The translations under genes and the position numbers were made by a program. From positions 1 to 9,007 of the forward strand of contig MHDW01000003.1 of assembly GCA_001803645.1 (NCBI GenBank): DNA of 9,007 nt. The letters run 5' to 3'. Shown one piece after another: positions 1 to 5,699 of the stretch (its first letter is position 1; each line of letters begins with the position of its first letter). This stretch comes from Nitrospirae bacterium GWC2_42_7 (GTDB lineage Bacteria > Nitrospirota > Thermodesulfovibrionia > Thermodesulfovibrionales > UBA6898). The notes under the pieces are model-generated. The model saw only the letters and a program-made list of their open reading frames with translations, searched no databases and was not told where the DNA came from.

Positions 1-1169
1 TCAAACGCACCAATATCTTTTGGGATAATATTCAGCCCAAGACGCTCAGCCACCTTCTGCAGCAGCATGTCCCTGCCTGAATATTTACCGCTGTTATAAA
101 TTATCTCTGCGTTCTCTTCAGCCATTTCAACAAGCCTTCTTTTTTGACCGCGTTTTGGCGCAATGATCGTTACATGAGACCCCTTTTTATCTGAAAGCCA
201 TGGGGATAATATTGCCGCATCTTCAGGCATGTCAGAGCATATTATTTTTGCAGGAGGTATGATCTCTTTTTCGTAAAATTGTTCTATCAAATTTTTCATT
301 AAATATGCTGGGGTCTCGTCTGATATGTTTTTAAGCCTGAAGTCCTTTGAACCTATCATAATGCCGTTTCTCAAAAAGAGTATTTTAAAGACAATAATAT
401 TTTCTTCCTTGAAAGATCCGATAACATCAATGTCTCCAAGACCGGGCGTAGCTGCTTTTTGGGTCTCTGATATTTTTTGCAGGGCAACGATACGGTCTCT
501 GACAACTCCTGCTTCTTCATAACGCAGTTTCTCGGAAAATCTCTGCATCTTCTTTTCAAGGGATACAAGCAGCTTGTTGTTTTTTCCTTCGAGTAGCAGG
601 CGTATCTCATTTATCATGTCCATGTATTTATTATGGTTTATAAGTCCGGCACAGGGGCCTGCGCATTTTTTTATCTGATGCTGGATGCAGGGCCTCATTC
701 TTTTTTCGAGCGATTGCCTGCATGTGCGGATATGAAAATTATCTTTTATAAAAGAAAGGATCTTCCACATAGGCCCTGACGGCACATACGGCCCGAAATA
801 TCTTGACCCGTCTTTATTTATCCGTCTGACAACTTCAAGTCTCGGCCATTCTTCGTTTATTGTGAGTTTTAAATATGGGTAGCTCTTGTCGTCTCTGAGA
901 AGGACATTGTAGCGGGGCCTGTGCTGCTTTATCAGATTGGCCTCAAGCACAAGCGCCTCGAGCTCATTTCCTGTTACCGTGTATTCAATATCACTTACGC
1001 TCTTTATCATCGCAGTCTTTCTCATATCAAGTCCGGATGATCTCTGAAAATAGCTCTTCACACGGTTTTTAAGATCTTTTGCTTTCCCAACGTAAAGGAT
1101 CCTGTCAGCCTTATCCTTGAAAATATAGACCCCGGGTTTTGCTGGTATGGTTAATAGTTTTTCCTTCAT
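1..1169 (-). CDS. uvrC: UvrABC excinuclease subunit C, N-terminal part (truncated by window edge)
   Basis: UvrC makes the dual incisions of bacterial nucleotide excision repair after UvrAB locates the damage. The visible 389 codons contain a GIY-YIG nuclease domain (residues about 9-90). It has PGVYIF at 12-17, YVGKAK at 26-31, Arg36 and Glu76, which match the known catalytic Tyr/Arg/Glu pattern for the 3' incision. Four cysteines at 150, 161, 169 and 173 match the spacing of the cluster reported to bind [4Fe-4S] in UvrC. A UVR (UvrB-binding) motif follows at about 196-231, with RYEEAGVVRDRI at 216-227. The frame is open to the window edge and ends ...DIGAF, just where UvrC proteins continue into the FDIS segment of the RNase H-like 5'-incision domain, so the rest lies outside the window. 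The start is the ATG at 1169. It has no recognisable Shine-Dalgarno, and an in-frame TTG lies one codon upstream. The reading frame is intact throughout. Confidence 0.97.
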   Translation of the reverse strand, partial: MKEKLLTIPAKPGVYIFKDKADRILYVGKAKDLKNRVKSYFQRSSGLDMRKTAMIKSVSDIEYTVTGNELEALVLEANLIKQHRPRYNVLLRDDKSYPYLKLTINEEWPRLEVVRRINKDGSRYFGPYVPSGPMWKILSFIKDNFHIRTCRQSLEKRMRPCIQHQIKKCAGPCAGLINHNKYMDMINEIRLLLEGKNNKLLVSLEKKMQRFSEKLRYEEAGVVRDRIVALQKISETQKAATPGLGDIDVIGSFKEENIIVFKILFLRNGIMIGSKDFRLKNISDETPAYLMKNLIEQFYEKEIIPPAKIICSDMPEDAAILSPWLSDKKGSHVTIIAPKRGQKRRLVEMAEENAEIIYNSGKYSGRDMLLQKVAERLGLNIIPKDIGAF

Positions 1170-1187
1170 CAATAGATCATAAATTAA

Positions 1188-1208
1188 TTATGCCGAAAAC
1201 AGGCATAA
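1188..1208 (-). promoter_or_regulatory. hairpin in the uvrC leader
   Basis: A perfect 7-bp inverted repeat (TTATGCC / GGCATAA) with a 7-nt loop lies 19 nt upstream of the uvrC start. Read on the minus strand it is followed by an AT-rich tract but no clean T-run, so it is a weak candidate for a terminator of the upstream lipoprotein transcript or for a leader structure affecting uvrC translation. No regulator is implied by the sequence. Confidence 0.3.
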
Positions 1209-1238
1209 AAATTTGGCATTTGTAATGGGACATCAAAT

Positions 1239-1348
1239 CACCCTCCCCTTCATCCCTGCCTACCGGACAGGCAGGCCCTCCCCTCAAGGGAGGGGAACAT
1301 TTCTTTAACATCCTCGCCCCTTGGGGGAGAGGATTGAGGAGAGGGGTG
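1239..1348. repeat. composite inverted intergenic repeat (MITE-like or dispersed hairpin element)
   Basis: Two related units face each other. The plus-strand copy (1239-1296) begins CACCCTCCCCTTCATCC and ends in the hairpin CCCTCCC-ctcaa-GGGAGGG (1276-1294). The minus-strand copy (1348 down to 1309) begins CACCCCTCTCCTCAATCC and ends in a similar, imperfect hairpin around CCCCCAAGGGG. About 12 AT-rich bases separate them. The plus-strand copy is longer because a separate palindrome (1255-1275) lies between its head and its hairpin. No transposase and no clear target-site duplication are visible. The element sits between a gene end and the uvrC leader, and its strong stems could act as a transcription barrier or mRNA stabiliser. 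Similar GC-rich repeats are common between genes in many environmental bacterial genomes (general knowledge, not tested here). Confidence 0.7.
1255..1275. repeat. nested 21-bp palindromic repeat
   Basis: Perfect 7-bp arms CCTGCCT (1255-1261) and AGGCAGG (1269-1275) flank the loop ACCGGAC. It lies inside the plus-strand unit of the larger repeat, exactly where the opposite unit has no extra sequence, so it looks like an independent small repeat inserted into an older one. Confidence 0.6.
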
Positions 1349-1399
1349 TCTTTTTGCTTGTACACTTGTTAGTAAATCAACGGTTTTGTAAATCCATAT

Positions 1400-1921
1400 T
1401 TATTTCCCGGCTTTCAGCTTCTGTATCTCTTCCTTAAGAGCTGCAGCATCCTGCGCATTAGGCTCAATCTCAAGAGCTCTCTCTAATTCTTTTATTGCCC
1501 CGGCTATGTCTTTCAAGTCATATGCCAGAGTTACCCCAAGATTCTTGTGTGCTATCACATGGTCAGGATTAATTTTAAGTGCTTTTCTGTACTCTTCTAC
1601 TGCCTTATCAGAGTTTCCTGAATATCTGTAGCAAGTCCCCATATCAACCCGCACCTCAGTGTTGTTTGGAGTGATTTGCAGCGCCCTTTGATATGCGTCT
1701 ATCGCCTCAGTAAATCTCTTTGTATCCATCATCGCATTGCCGAGTTTGATCCATACATCAACATTCCCGGGGTCTTTCTGCGCTGCTTCCTTCAGTATCT
1801 TTGTATCATCCTGTGACTGAATAGGGCCTGCCGGGAACTGACTAACTGGTTTTGGCTCTTCTTTCTGCCGGCATCCAGCAATCGTAAAAACAAACAACAT
1901 TACAATTAATATTTTCTTCAT
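1400..1921 (-). CDS. small TPR-repeat lipoprotein
   Basis: This encodes a predicted 173-residue lipoprotein with tetratricopeptide repeats. Residues 1-16 form a short lipoprotein signal peptide (MKK, then a hydrophobic run) ending in a lipobox TIAG with acylated Cys17. The residue after the Cys is Arg, which does not suggest inner-membrane retention by the Asp+2 rule. A Pro/Gln-rich linker (about 18-37) leads to three TPR units at about 53-86, 87-120 and 121-155. Each ends in the typical ALxIxPN/D turn, and the third carries one extra residue. A short charged helix closes the protein. TPR lipoproteins usually serve as scaffolds for envelope complexes, such as pilus assembly or secretion, but no specific partner can be named here. 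I chose the ATG at 1921 because GGAGG lies 5 nt upstream; a TTG at 1933 overlaps that site and is less likely. The neighbour uvrC is downstream on the same strand but separated by about 230 bp, so co-function is not implied. Confidence 0.88.
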   Translation of the reverse strand: MKKILIVMLFVFTIAGCRQKEEPKPVSQFPAGPIQSQDDTKILKEAAQKDPGNVDVWIKLGNAMMDTKRFTEAIDAYQRALQITPNNTEVRVDMGTCYRYSGNSDKAVEEYRKALKINPDHVIAHKNLGVTLAYDLKDIAGAIKELERALEIEPNAQDAAALKEEIQKLKAGK

Positions 1922-1926
1922 CACAT

Positions 1927-1931
1927 CCTCC
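1927..1931 (-). promoter_or_regulatory. ribosome binding site deciding the TPR lipoprotein start
   Basis: GGAGG on the minus strand lies 5 nt before the ATG at 1921. It overlaps the alternative TTG codon at 1933, so it supports the shorter ATG form that begins directly with the signal peptide. Confidence 0.75.
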
Positions 1932-1949
1932 AATTACAGTATTTCTGTT

Positions 1950-1977
1950 ATTTTAGCAAAATACGTCAGGCATTCAA
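1950..1977 (-). promoter_or_regulatory. candidate sigma-70-type promoter of the TPR lipoprotein gene
   Basis: On the minus strand TTGAAT (1977-1972) is followed after 16 nt by TAAAAT (1955-1950). A TG one base before the -10 gives an extended -10 (TGcTAAAAT). Transcription would start near 1943, about 20 nt before the start codon. This is a visual match only. Confidence 0.4.
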
Positions 1978-2017
1978 AACAAACAGCTTACCTAAAACAT
2001 AATATATCCTTTTCCAG

Positions 2018-2047
2018 TTGCTGAAATAATACTGCTAAGGCTATACT
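2018..2047 (+). promoter_or_regulatory. candidate sigma-70-type promoter of the plus-strand gene cluster
   Basis: TTGCTG (2018-2023) and TATACT (2042-2047) are separated by 18 nt. They would give a transcript starting near 2054 with a leader of about 40 nt. This is the only clear promoter-like pair ahead of the seven-gene run. The leader has no obvious hairpin and is too short for a known Mg2+ riboswitch (M-box or mgtA type). Confidence 0.4.
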
Positions 2048-2084
2048 TCATAGAACAAAACCTGCGTTTTTCAAGATTACTATC

Positions 2085-2089
2085 AGGAG
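2085..2089 (+). promoter_or_regulatory. ribosome binding site of the MgtE_N/CBS gene
   Basis: AGGAG lies 6 nt before the ATG at 2096, which fixes that start. Confidence 0.7.
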
Positions 2090-2095
2090 TGTATC

Positions 2096-3358
2096 ATGGC
2101 TTTTTTAGGTGAGGTTTTTTCGAGCGAGATTATCAAAAAGCATGTTCTCGACCCTAAAGGTGAAGAACTCGGAAGGGTCAGGGACCTTGTTATCGTTAAA
2201 GGCGACCCGCTTCCAGTAATCATTGCGCTTATTATTGAAAAGAAAAACAAGCTGTTTTACCTTGCATGGACAGACCTGAACATTTTCAACAAGAAAATAA
2301 TTTCCTCCAGTGTTTACAGCGACAGTTTGCTTATTTATGAATTCAAAGAAGACGATCTTCTGATAGTCAGGGACATCCTCGATAAACAGATAGTTGATGC
2401 CAACGGTGCAAAGGTAGTAAGGGTAAATGACATAAAACTTGAGGGATATCATGATAAGGCAGTGCTTGTTGCAGTTGATGTAGGCATGAGGGGCATTCTC
2501 AGGAGGCTTGGGATCGAAAGAGGCGGAGAAGACTTAATGAGGCTTTTCAAAAAGCATCTCCCATTTAGTCTTATAAGCTGGAACTACATACAGCCGCTTC
2601 ATCCAAAGCTCTCAAGTATTGCGCTCACAGTGCCAAGACAGATGGTATCTGAACTTCATCCTGCTGATCTGGCAGAGATAATAAGCCAGGTCTCGCATAA
2701 AGAAGGCGCTTCTTTCTTTAAAGACCTTGATGTTGAAACAGCCGCAGAAGCTCTCTCAGAACTCGAACCTGATGTGCAGGCAGATATTATAACTGCCATG
2801 GATTCTGAAAGAGCTGCTGACATTATAGAGGAAATGCCCCCTGATGATGCAGCAGACATCCTCAGCGACCTGTCTGCTGAAAAAGCACAGGAGATCCTCG
2901 AAAATATCGAAAAAGAAGAGGCCGAAGATATTCAGGAACTCCTTGGCCATGAAGAAGATACTGCCGGCGGGCTTATGACAAACGATTACATCTCATATTC
3001 ACCGGAAATGACTGTTAAGGAGGCGACCGAGCGTTTTAAAAGAGACGCCAGAGAAGTTGAGACCGTTTATTACATCTTCGTAATTGATAAAGACGAAAAA
3101 CTGATCGGGATCACTTCTCTAAGGGAGATGCTTCTGGCAGAATCCGACTGTCTGCTTGCTGATATAATGGAGACCAATCTCAAAACAGTTTCCCCGGGAG
3201 AGGATGAAATGGTTGTGGCAGAAGTGGTATCCAAATACAATCTGCTTGCTATTCCGGTGGTGGACGAAAATGGATATATGCATGGGATCATCACTGTTGA
3301 CGATATAATTGATGTTCTCCTTCCTCGTTCCTCAAGGAGAAAAAGGAGAAAGGTATGA
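2096..3358 (+). CDS. soluble PRC-barrel / MgtE N-domain / tandem CBS protein, putative regulatory subunit of the adjacent NRAMP-type transporter
   Basis: This 420-residue protein has no membrane segment. The N-terminal part looks like one or two PRC-barrel-like beta modules (about 11-85, with LDPKGEELGRVRDLVI at 18-33; and about 91-135, with DANGAKVVRVNDI at 101-113). Residues about 183-290 are an MgtE N-domain: HPADLAEII at 188-196, repeated acidic helical turns such as EMPPDDAADIL at 246-256, and the junction EEDTAGGLM at 286-294 that is diagnostic of MgtE. Two CBS domains follow (about 293-350 and 355-410). In true MgtE Mg2+ channels the N and CBS domains form the cytosolic Mg2+ sensor and a plug helix connects them to five transmembrane helices. 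Here the chain ends right after CBS2 with a basic tail (SRRKRRKV). The stop overlaps the start of the NRAMP-family gene by 4 nt, and the tail codons (AGG AGA AAA AGG AGA AAG) also supply that gene's Shine-Dalgarno. Domain calls are strong. The role as an in-trans cation-sensing regulator is inferred; a more general nucleotide-sensing CBS role is the alternative. Confidence 0.9.
   Translation: MAFLGEVFSSEIIKKHVLDPKGEELGRVRDLVIVKGDPLPVIIALIIEKKNKLFYLAWTDLNIFNKKIISSSVYSDSLLIYEFKEDDLLIVRDILDKQIVDANGAKVVRVNDIKLEGYHDKAVLVAVDVGMRGILRRLGIERGGEDLMRLFKKHLPFSLISWNYIQPLHPKLSSIALTVPRQMVSELHPADLAEIISQVSHKEGASFFKDLDVETAAEALSELEPDVQADIITAMDSERAADIIEEMPPDDAADILSDLSAEKAQEILENIEKEEAEDIQELLGHEEDTAGGLMTNDYISYSPEMTVKEATERFKRDAREVETVYYIFVIDKDEKLIGITSLREMLLAESDCLLADIMETNLKTVSPGEDEMVVAEVVSKYNLLAIPVVDENGYMHGIITVDDIIDVLLPRSSRRKRRKV
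3343..3348 (+). promoter_or_regulatory. ribosome binding site of the NRAMP-family gene inside the upstream coding region
   Basis: AAGGAG ends 6 nt before the ATG at 3355, within the last codons of the MgtE_N/CBS gene. Together with the ATGA stop/start overlap it points to translational coupling and matched output of the two proteins. Confidence 0.75.
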
Positions 3359-4590
3359 GCCGCTGGAAGAGAATTCTTCTTTTTATGGCCATTATGGGCC
3401 CTGGGATCATTACCGCCAACATTGATAACGATGCCAGCGGAATTACAACATATTCAGTGGCAGGAGCAAGATTCGGGTATTCACTTTTGTGGACTCTTAT
3501 CCCTACAACGATCGCTCTTGTTGTCATTCAGGAGATGGTCGCAAGGATGGGTGTTATAACAGGAAAAGGCCTCTCAGACCTTATCCGTGAAAACTACGGG
3601 GTAAAGTCCACCTTTTTCCTGATGATCGGCCTGCTGGTTGCCAATGTAGGGACTACAGTTGCAAACTTTGCAGGATGGGCAGCCAGTATGGAAATACTGG
3701 GACTGAGCAAATATATAATGGTGCCGGCCGGTGCAATTGCCATCTGGATACTCGTCACAAAAGGAAGCTACAGAGTTGTTGAAAGTATACTTCTCTTTGC
3801 GTGCCTTCTGTATTTTGGATACGTGATATCAGGCTTCATGGCACATCCTGACTGGTCAGAAGTATTCAGGAGTACTTTTGTGCCTGACATCAAATGGGAC
3901 TCGGAATATATCTATCTCAGTATCGCAATAATCGGGACGACCATTACCCCGTGGATGCAGTTTTATCTTCAATCCTCAATAGCTGAAAAAGGCGTTAAAA
4001 AAGAAGAATACAGCGCATCCAGGCTGGACGTTATCATAGGCTGCAGCATTACTGATATAGTCGCCTTTTTCATAATAGTGACCTGCGCCACAACTCTTTT
4101 TTCAGCAGGGATCAGAATAGACGAGGCCGCTGAAGCAGCAAACGCACTCAGGCCGCTTGCCGGCAACTATGCTTCTTTGATCTTCGCGATCAGCCTTGCA
4201 AATGCATCGCTTCTCGGGGCTATTATTGTTCCACTTGCAACAGCTTATTATATTTCCGAAGCCTTGGGATGGGAAAGAGGCGTAAACAAAACCTTCAAAG
4301 AAGCCCCGCAGTTCATGTGGATATACACATTTATAATCGTTGTTTCTGCATTGCTTATTTTAATCCCGGGTGCTCCTCTGGTGTTTCTGATGGTTCTGTC
4401 TGCTGTAATAAACGGCTTGCTTTTGCCTTTTGTCCTTTTTTACGCAATCTCTCTCGTTAATAATAAAACCCTGATGGGCGAATATACCAACAGCAGAAGC
4501 TATAATTACATTGCATGGGGCACTGTAGCCACAATAATACTCCTGACATCTTTGTTGATCATAAAAACTTTGATTCCAAATATATTATGA
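3355..4590 (+). CDS. divergent NRAMP/SLC11-family divalent cation transporter (NRMT-like)
   Basis: This is a 411-residue polytopic inner-membrane protein with roughly 11 hydrophobic segments, the usual NRAMP size. Family landmarks are GPGIITA at 15-21 at the start of TM1, AGARFGYSLLW at 36-46, and GKGLSDLIRENYG at 70-82. The functional residues differ from Mn2+/Fe2+ NRAMPs. The TM1 DPGN motif aligns with D26-A27-S28-G29, keeping Asp but losing Asn. The TM6 MPH motif aligns with T198-P199-W200, losing the sulfur ligand and the His, and the next TM6 His appears to be Gln. The TM3 pattern TDLAE aligns with TTVAN at 100-104, losing the Asp and Glu used for proton movement. The alignment was made by eye. 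Loss of the Met ligand and of the proton relay recalls the NRMT clade, where a characterised member moves Mg2+ and Mn2+ without proton coupling. The substrate here is therefore uncertain: Mg2+ is my leading inference and Mn2+/Fe2+ cannot be excluded. It is coupled to the upstream MgtE-type sensor gene. Confidence 0.9.
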   Translation: MSRWKRILLFMAIMGPGIITANIDNDASGITTYSVAGARFGYSLLWTLIPTTIALVVIQEMVARMGVITGKGLSDLIRENYGVKSTFFLMIGLLVANVGTTVANFAGWAASMEILGLSKYIMVPAGAIAIWILVTKGSYRVVESILLFACLLYFGYVISGFMAHPDWSEVFRSTFVPDIKWDSEYIYLSIAIIGTTITPWMQFYLQSSIAEKGVKKEEYSASRLDVIIGCSITDIVAFFIIVTCATTLFSAGIRIDEAAEAANALRPLAGNYASLIFAISLANASLLGAIIVPLATAYYISEALGWERGVNKTFKEAPQFMWIYTFIIVVSALLILIPGAPLVFLMVLSAVINGLLLPFVLFYAISLVNNKTLMGEYTNSRSYNYIAWGTVATIILLTSLLIIKTLIPNIL

Positions 4591-4613
4591 AGCGGTCAAT
4601 GCCTGCTTTTAAT

Positions 4614-4617
4614 GGAG
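4614..4617 (+). promoter_or_regulatory. ribosome binding site deciding the mtnA start
   Basis: GGAG lies 6 nt before the ATG at 4624. It falls inside the alternative longer reading that would begin at the ATG at 4612, which has no Shine-Dalgarno of its own. The shorter form begins MVRAIEW, as family members usually do. Confidence 0.7.
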
Positions 4618-4623
4618 AACAGA

Positions 4624-5694
4624 ATGGTTAGAGCAATAGAATGGAAAAACGGCAGGGTTGTGATGCTGGACCAGAGCAGGCTCCCTGTTGAGGTTGAATA
4701 TATAATATGTGCTGATTACCTGAAGGTAGCTGAGGGCATAAAAAAGCTCTGGATAAGAGGAGCTCCGGCGATCGGAATTGCAGCAGCTATGGGAATAGCT
4801 CTTGCAGCACAGGATGTAAAGGCTGACAGTTTTGACAATTTTTTGAACAAGCTCTCGCCGGTCTTTGATACTATGCTATCCACAAGGCCGACAGCTGTAA
4901 ATATAAAATGGGCTGTCGAAAGAATAAAGGCTTTTTTGAACATACATAAAGACAATTCAGTGGCAGAGCTCAAAATAATGCTCATTGAAGAAGCACAGAG
5001 AATCCTCGAAGAAGACATACAGGTCAACAAAGCCATTGGAACTTGGGGAGCCCAGTTCATTAAAGACGGCGACACAATTCTTACCCACTGCAATGCAGGA
5101 GCGCTTGCAACCGGTGGTTATGGGACAGCAACTGCCCCTATGCTTGTTGCACGGGAACAAGGCAAAAAGTTTCAGGTCATAGCTGATGAAACAAGACCGG
5201 TACTTCAGGGTGCAAGACTCACTGCATGGGAGCTGATGCAGGAGGAGATACCTGTTACGTTGATAACTGACAACACAGCAGGCGCATTAATGAAGAAAGG
5301 AGCGATAGATCTTGCCATTGTCGGCACTGACAGGACTGCTCTTAACGGTGATGTAGCCAATAAGATCGGGACATATACTGTAGCTGTTTTGTGTAAAGAG
5401 CACAAAATACCTTTTTATGTTGCCGCGCCTCTGAGCAGTATAGATTTTTCGATGCTGTCAGGCGATCTTATACCAATAGAAGAAAGAAGCCCTGAAGAGG
5501 TCACAAATGTATTCGGAAAATGCGTGATAGCGCCTGAGGGTGTAAAGGTATGTAATCTCGCCTTTGATGTAACTCCGGCTAAATACGTTACAGCGATAAT
5601 CACAGAAAAGGGCGCATTCAAACCTGAGCATATAAAAGAACTCGCAAAGAATAATGCTTCGCTCGACAAATTTAGAATAAAGGCGTCTAAATGA
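4624..5694 (+). CDS. mtnA: S-methyl-5-thioribose-1-phosphate isomerase
   Basis: A cytosolic enzyme of methionine salvage that converts 5-methylthioribose-1-phosphate to 5-methylthioribulose-1-phosphate, downstream of methylthioadenosine breakdown. The 356-residue length fits the MtnA family (fold related to eIF2B alpha subunits). Diagnostic motifs are IRGAPAIG at 44-51, [15 protein letters not shown] at 155-169 with the catalytic Cys156, [17 protein letters not shown] at 188-204, and [18 protein letters not shown] at 234-251 with the catalytic Asp236. The C-terminus has EERSPEEV at 286-293 and [17 protein letters not shown] at 314-330. Both catalytic residues are present, so the enzyme should be active, although ribose-1,5-bisphosphate isomerase relatives share this fold. 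It lies 33 nt after the NRAMP-family gene and 4-13 nt before the polyprenyl synthase. No other methionine-salvage gene (phosphorylase, kinase, dehydratase, enolase) is present in the window, so the fate of its product here is unknown. Confidence 0.95.
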   Translation: MVRAIEWKNGRVVMLDQSRLPVEVEYIICADYLKVAEGIKKLWIRGAPAIGIAAAMGIALAAQDVKADSFDNFLNKLSPVFDTMLSTRPTAVNIKWAVERIKAFLNIHKDNSVAELKIMLIEEAQRILEEDIQVNKAIGTWGAQFIKDGDTILTHCNAGALATGGYGTATAPMLVAREQGKKFQVIADETRPVLQGARLTAWELMQEEIPVTLITDNTAGALMKKGAIDLAIVGTDRTALNGDVANKIGTYTVAVLCKEHKIPFYVAAPLSSIDFSMLSGDLIPIEERSPEEVTNVFGKCVIAPEGVKVCNLAFDVTPAKYVTAIITEKGAFKPEHIKELAKNNASLDKFRIKASK

Positions 5695-5699
5695 AAGGA
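5695..5699 (+). promoter_or_regulatory. ribosome binding site bearing on the polyprenyl synthase start
   Basis: AAGGA runs directly into the ATG at 5699, which is too close to serve it, but lies 8 nt before an in-frame TTG at 5708. The TTG is therefore a serious rival start three codons in. A further in-frame ATG at 5744 has no visible Shine-Dalgarno. Confidence 0.45.

Noticed and set aside
371..610. 79-codon minus-strand frame inside uvrC
   Set aside because: It overlaps the intact uvrC reading frame on the same strand in another phase. The uvrC frame is continuous through this region, so this is no frameshift or separate gene.
1239..1348. CRISPR-like array
   Set aside because: There are only two related units, in opposite orientation and of different length, without regular spacers.
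1177..1365. 62-codon minus-strand frame across the uvrC-lipoprotein spacer
   Set aside because: It is simply the translation of the GC-rich repeat (runs of Pro/Gly/Arg). Such frames arise wherever this repeat type occurs, and it has no protein-like composition.
2048..2095. possible Mg2+ riboswitch in the leader of the transporter cluster
   Set aside because: The leader after the likely promoter is only about 40 nt and shows no extended pairing, far shorter than known Mg2+-sensing leaders.
2105..2452. 115-codon antisense frame opposite the start of the MgtE_N/CBS gene
   Set aside because: The plus-strand frame has clear domains and a good Shine-Dalgarno. The antisense frame lacks both.
2096..3358. 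reading the first gene as a broken mgtE whose membrane part was lost by mutation
   Set aside because: The frame ends cleanly after CBS2 with a stop that overlaps a functional downstream start, and no remnant of MgtE transmembrane sequence follows. It carries extra N-terminal modules, so it looks like a dedicated soluble protein.
4716..5093. 125-codon antisense frame opposite mtnA
   Set aside because: It lies wholly within mtnA, which has all family motifs. The antisense product has shadow-like Ser/Ala/Ile-rich composition.
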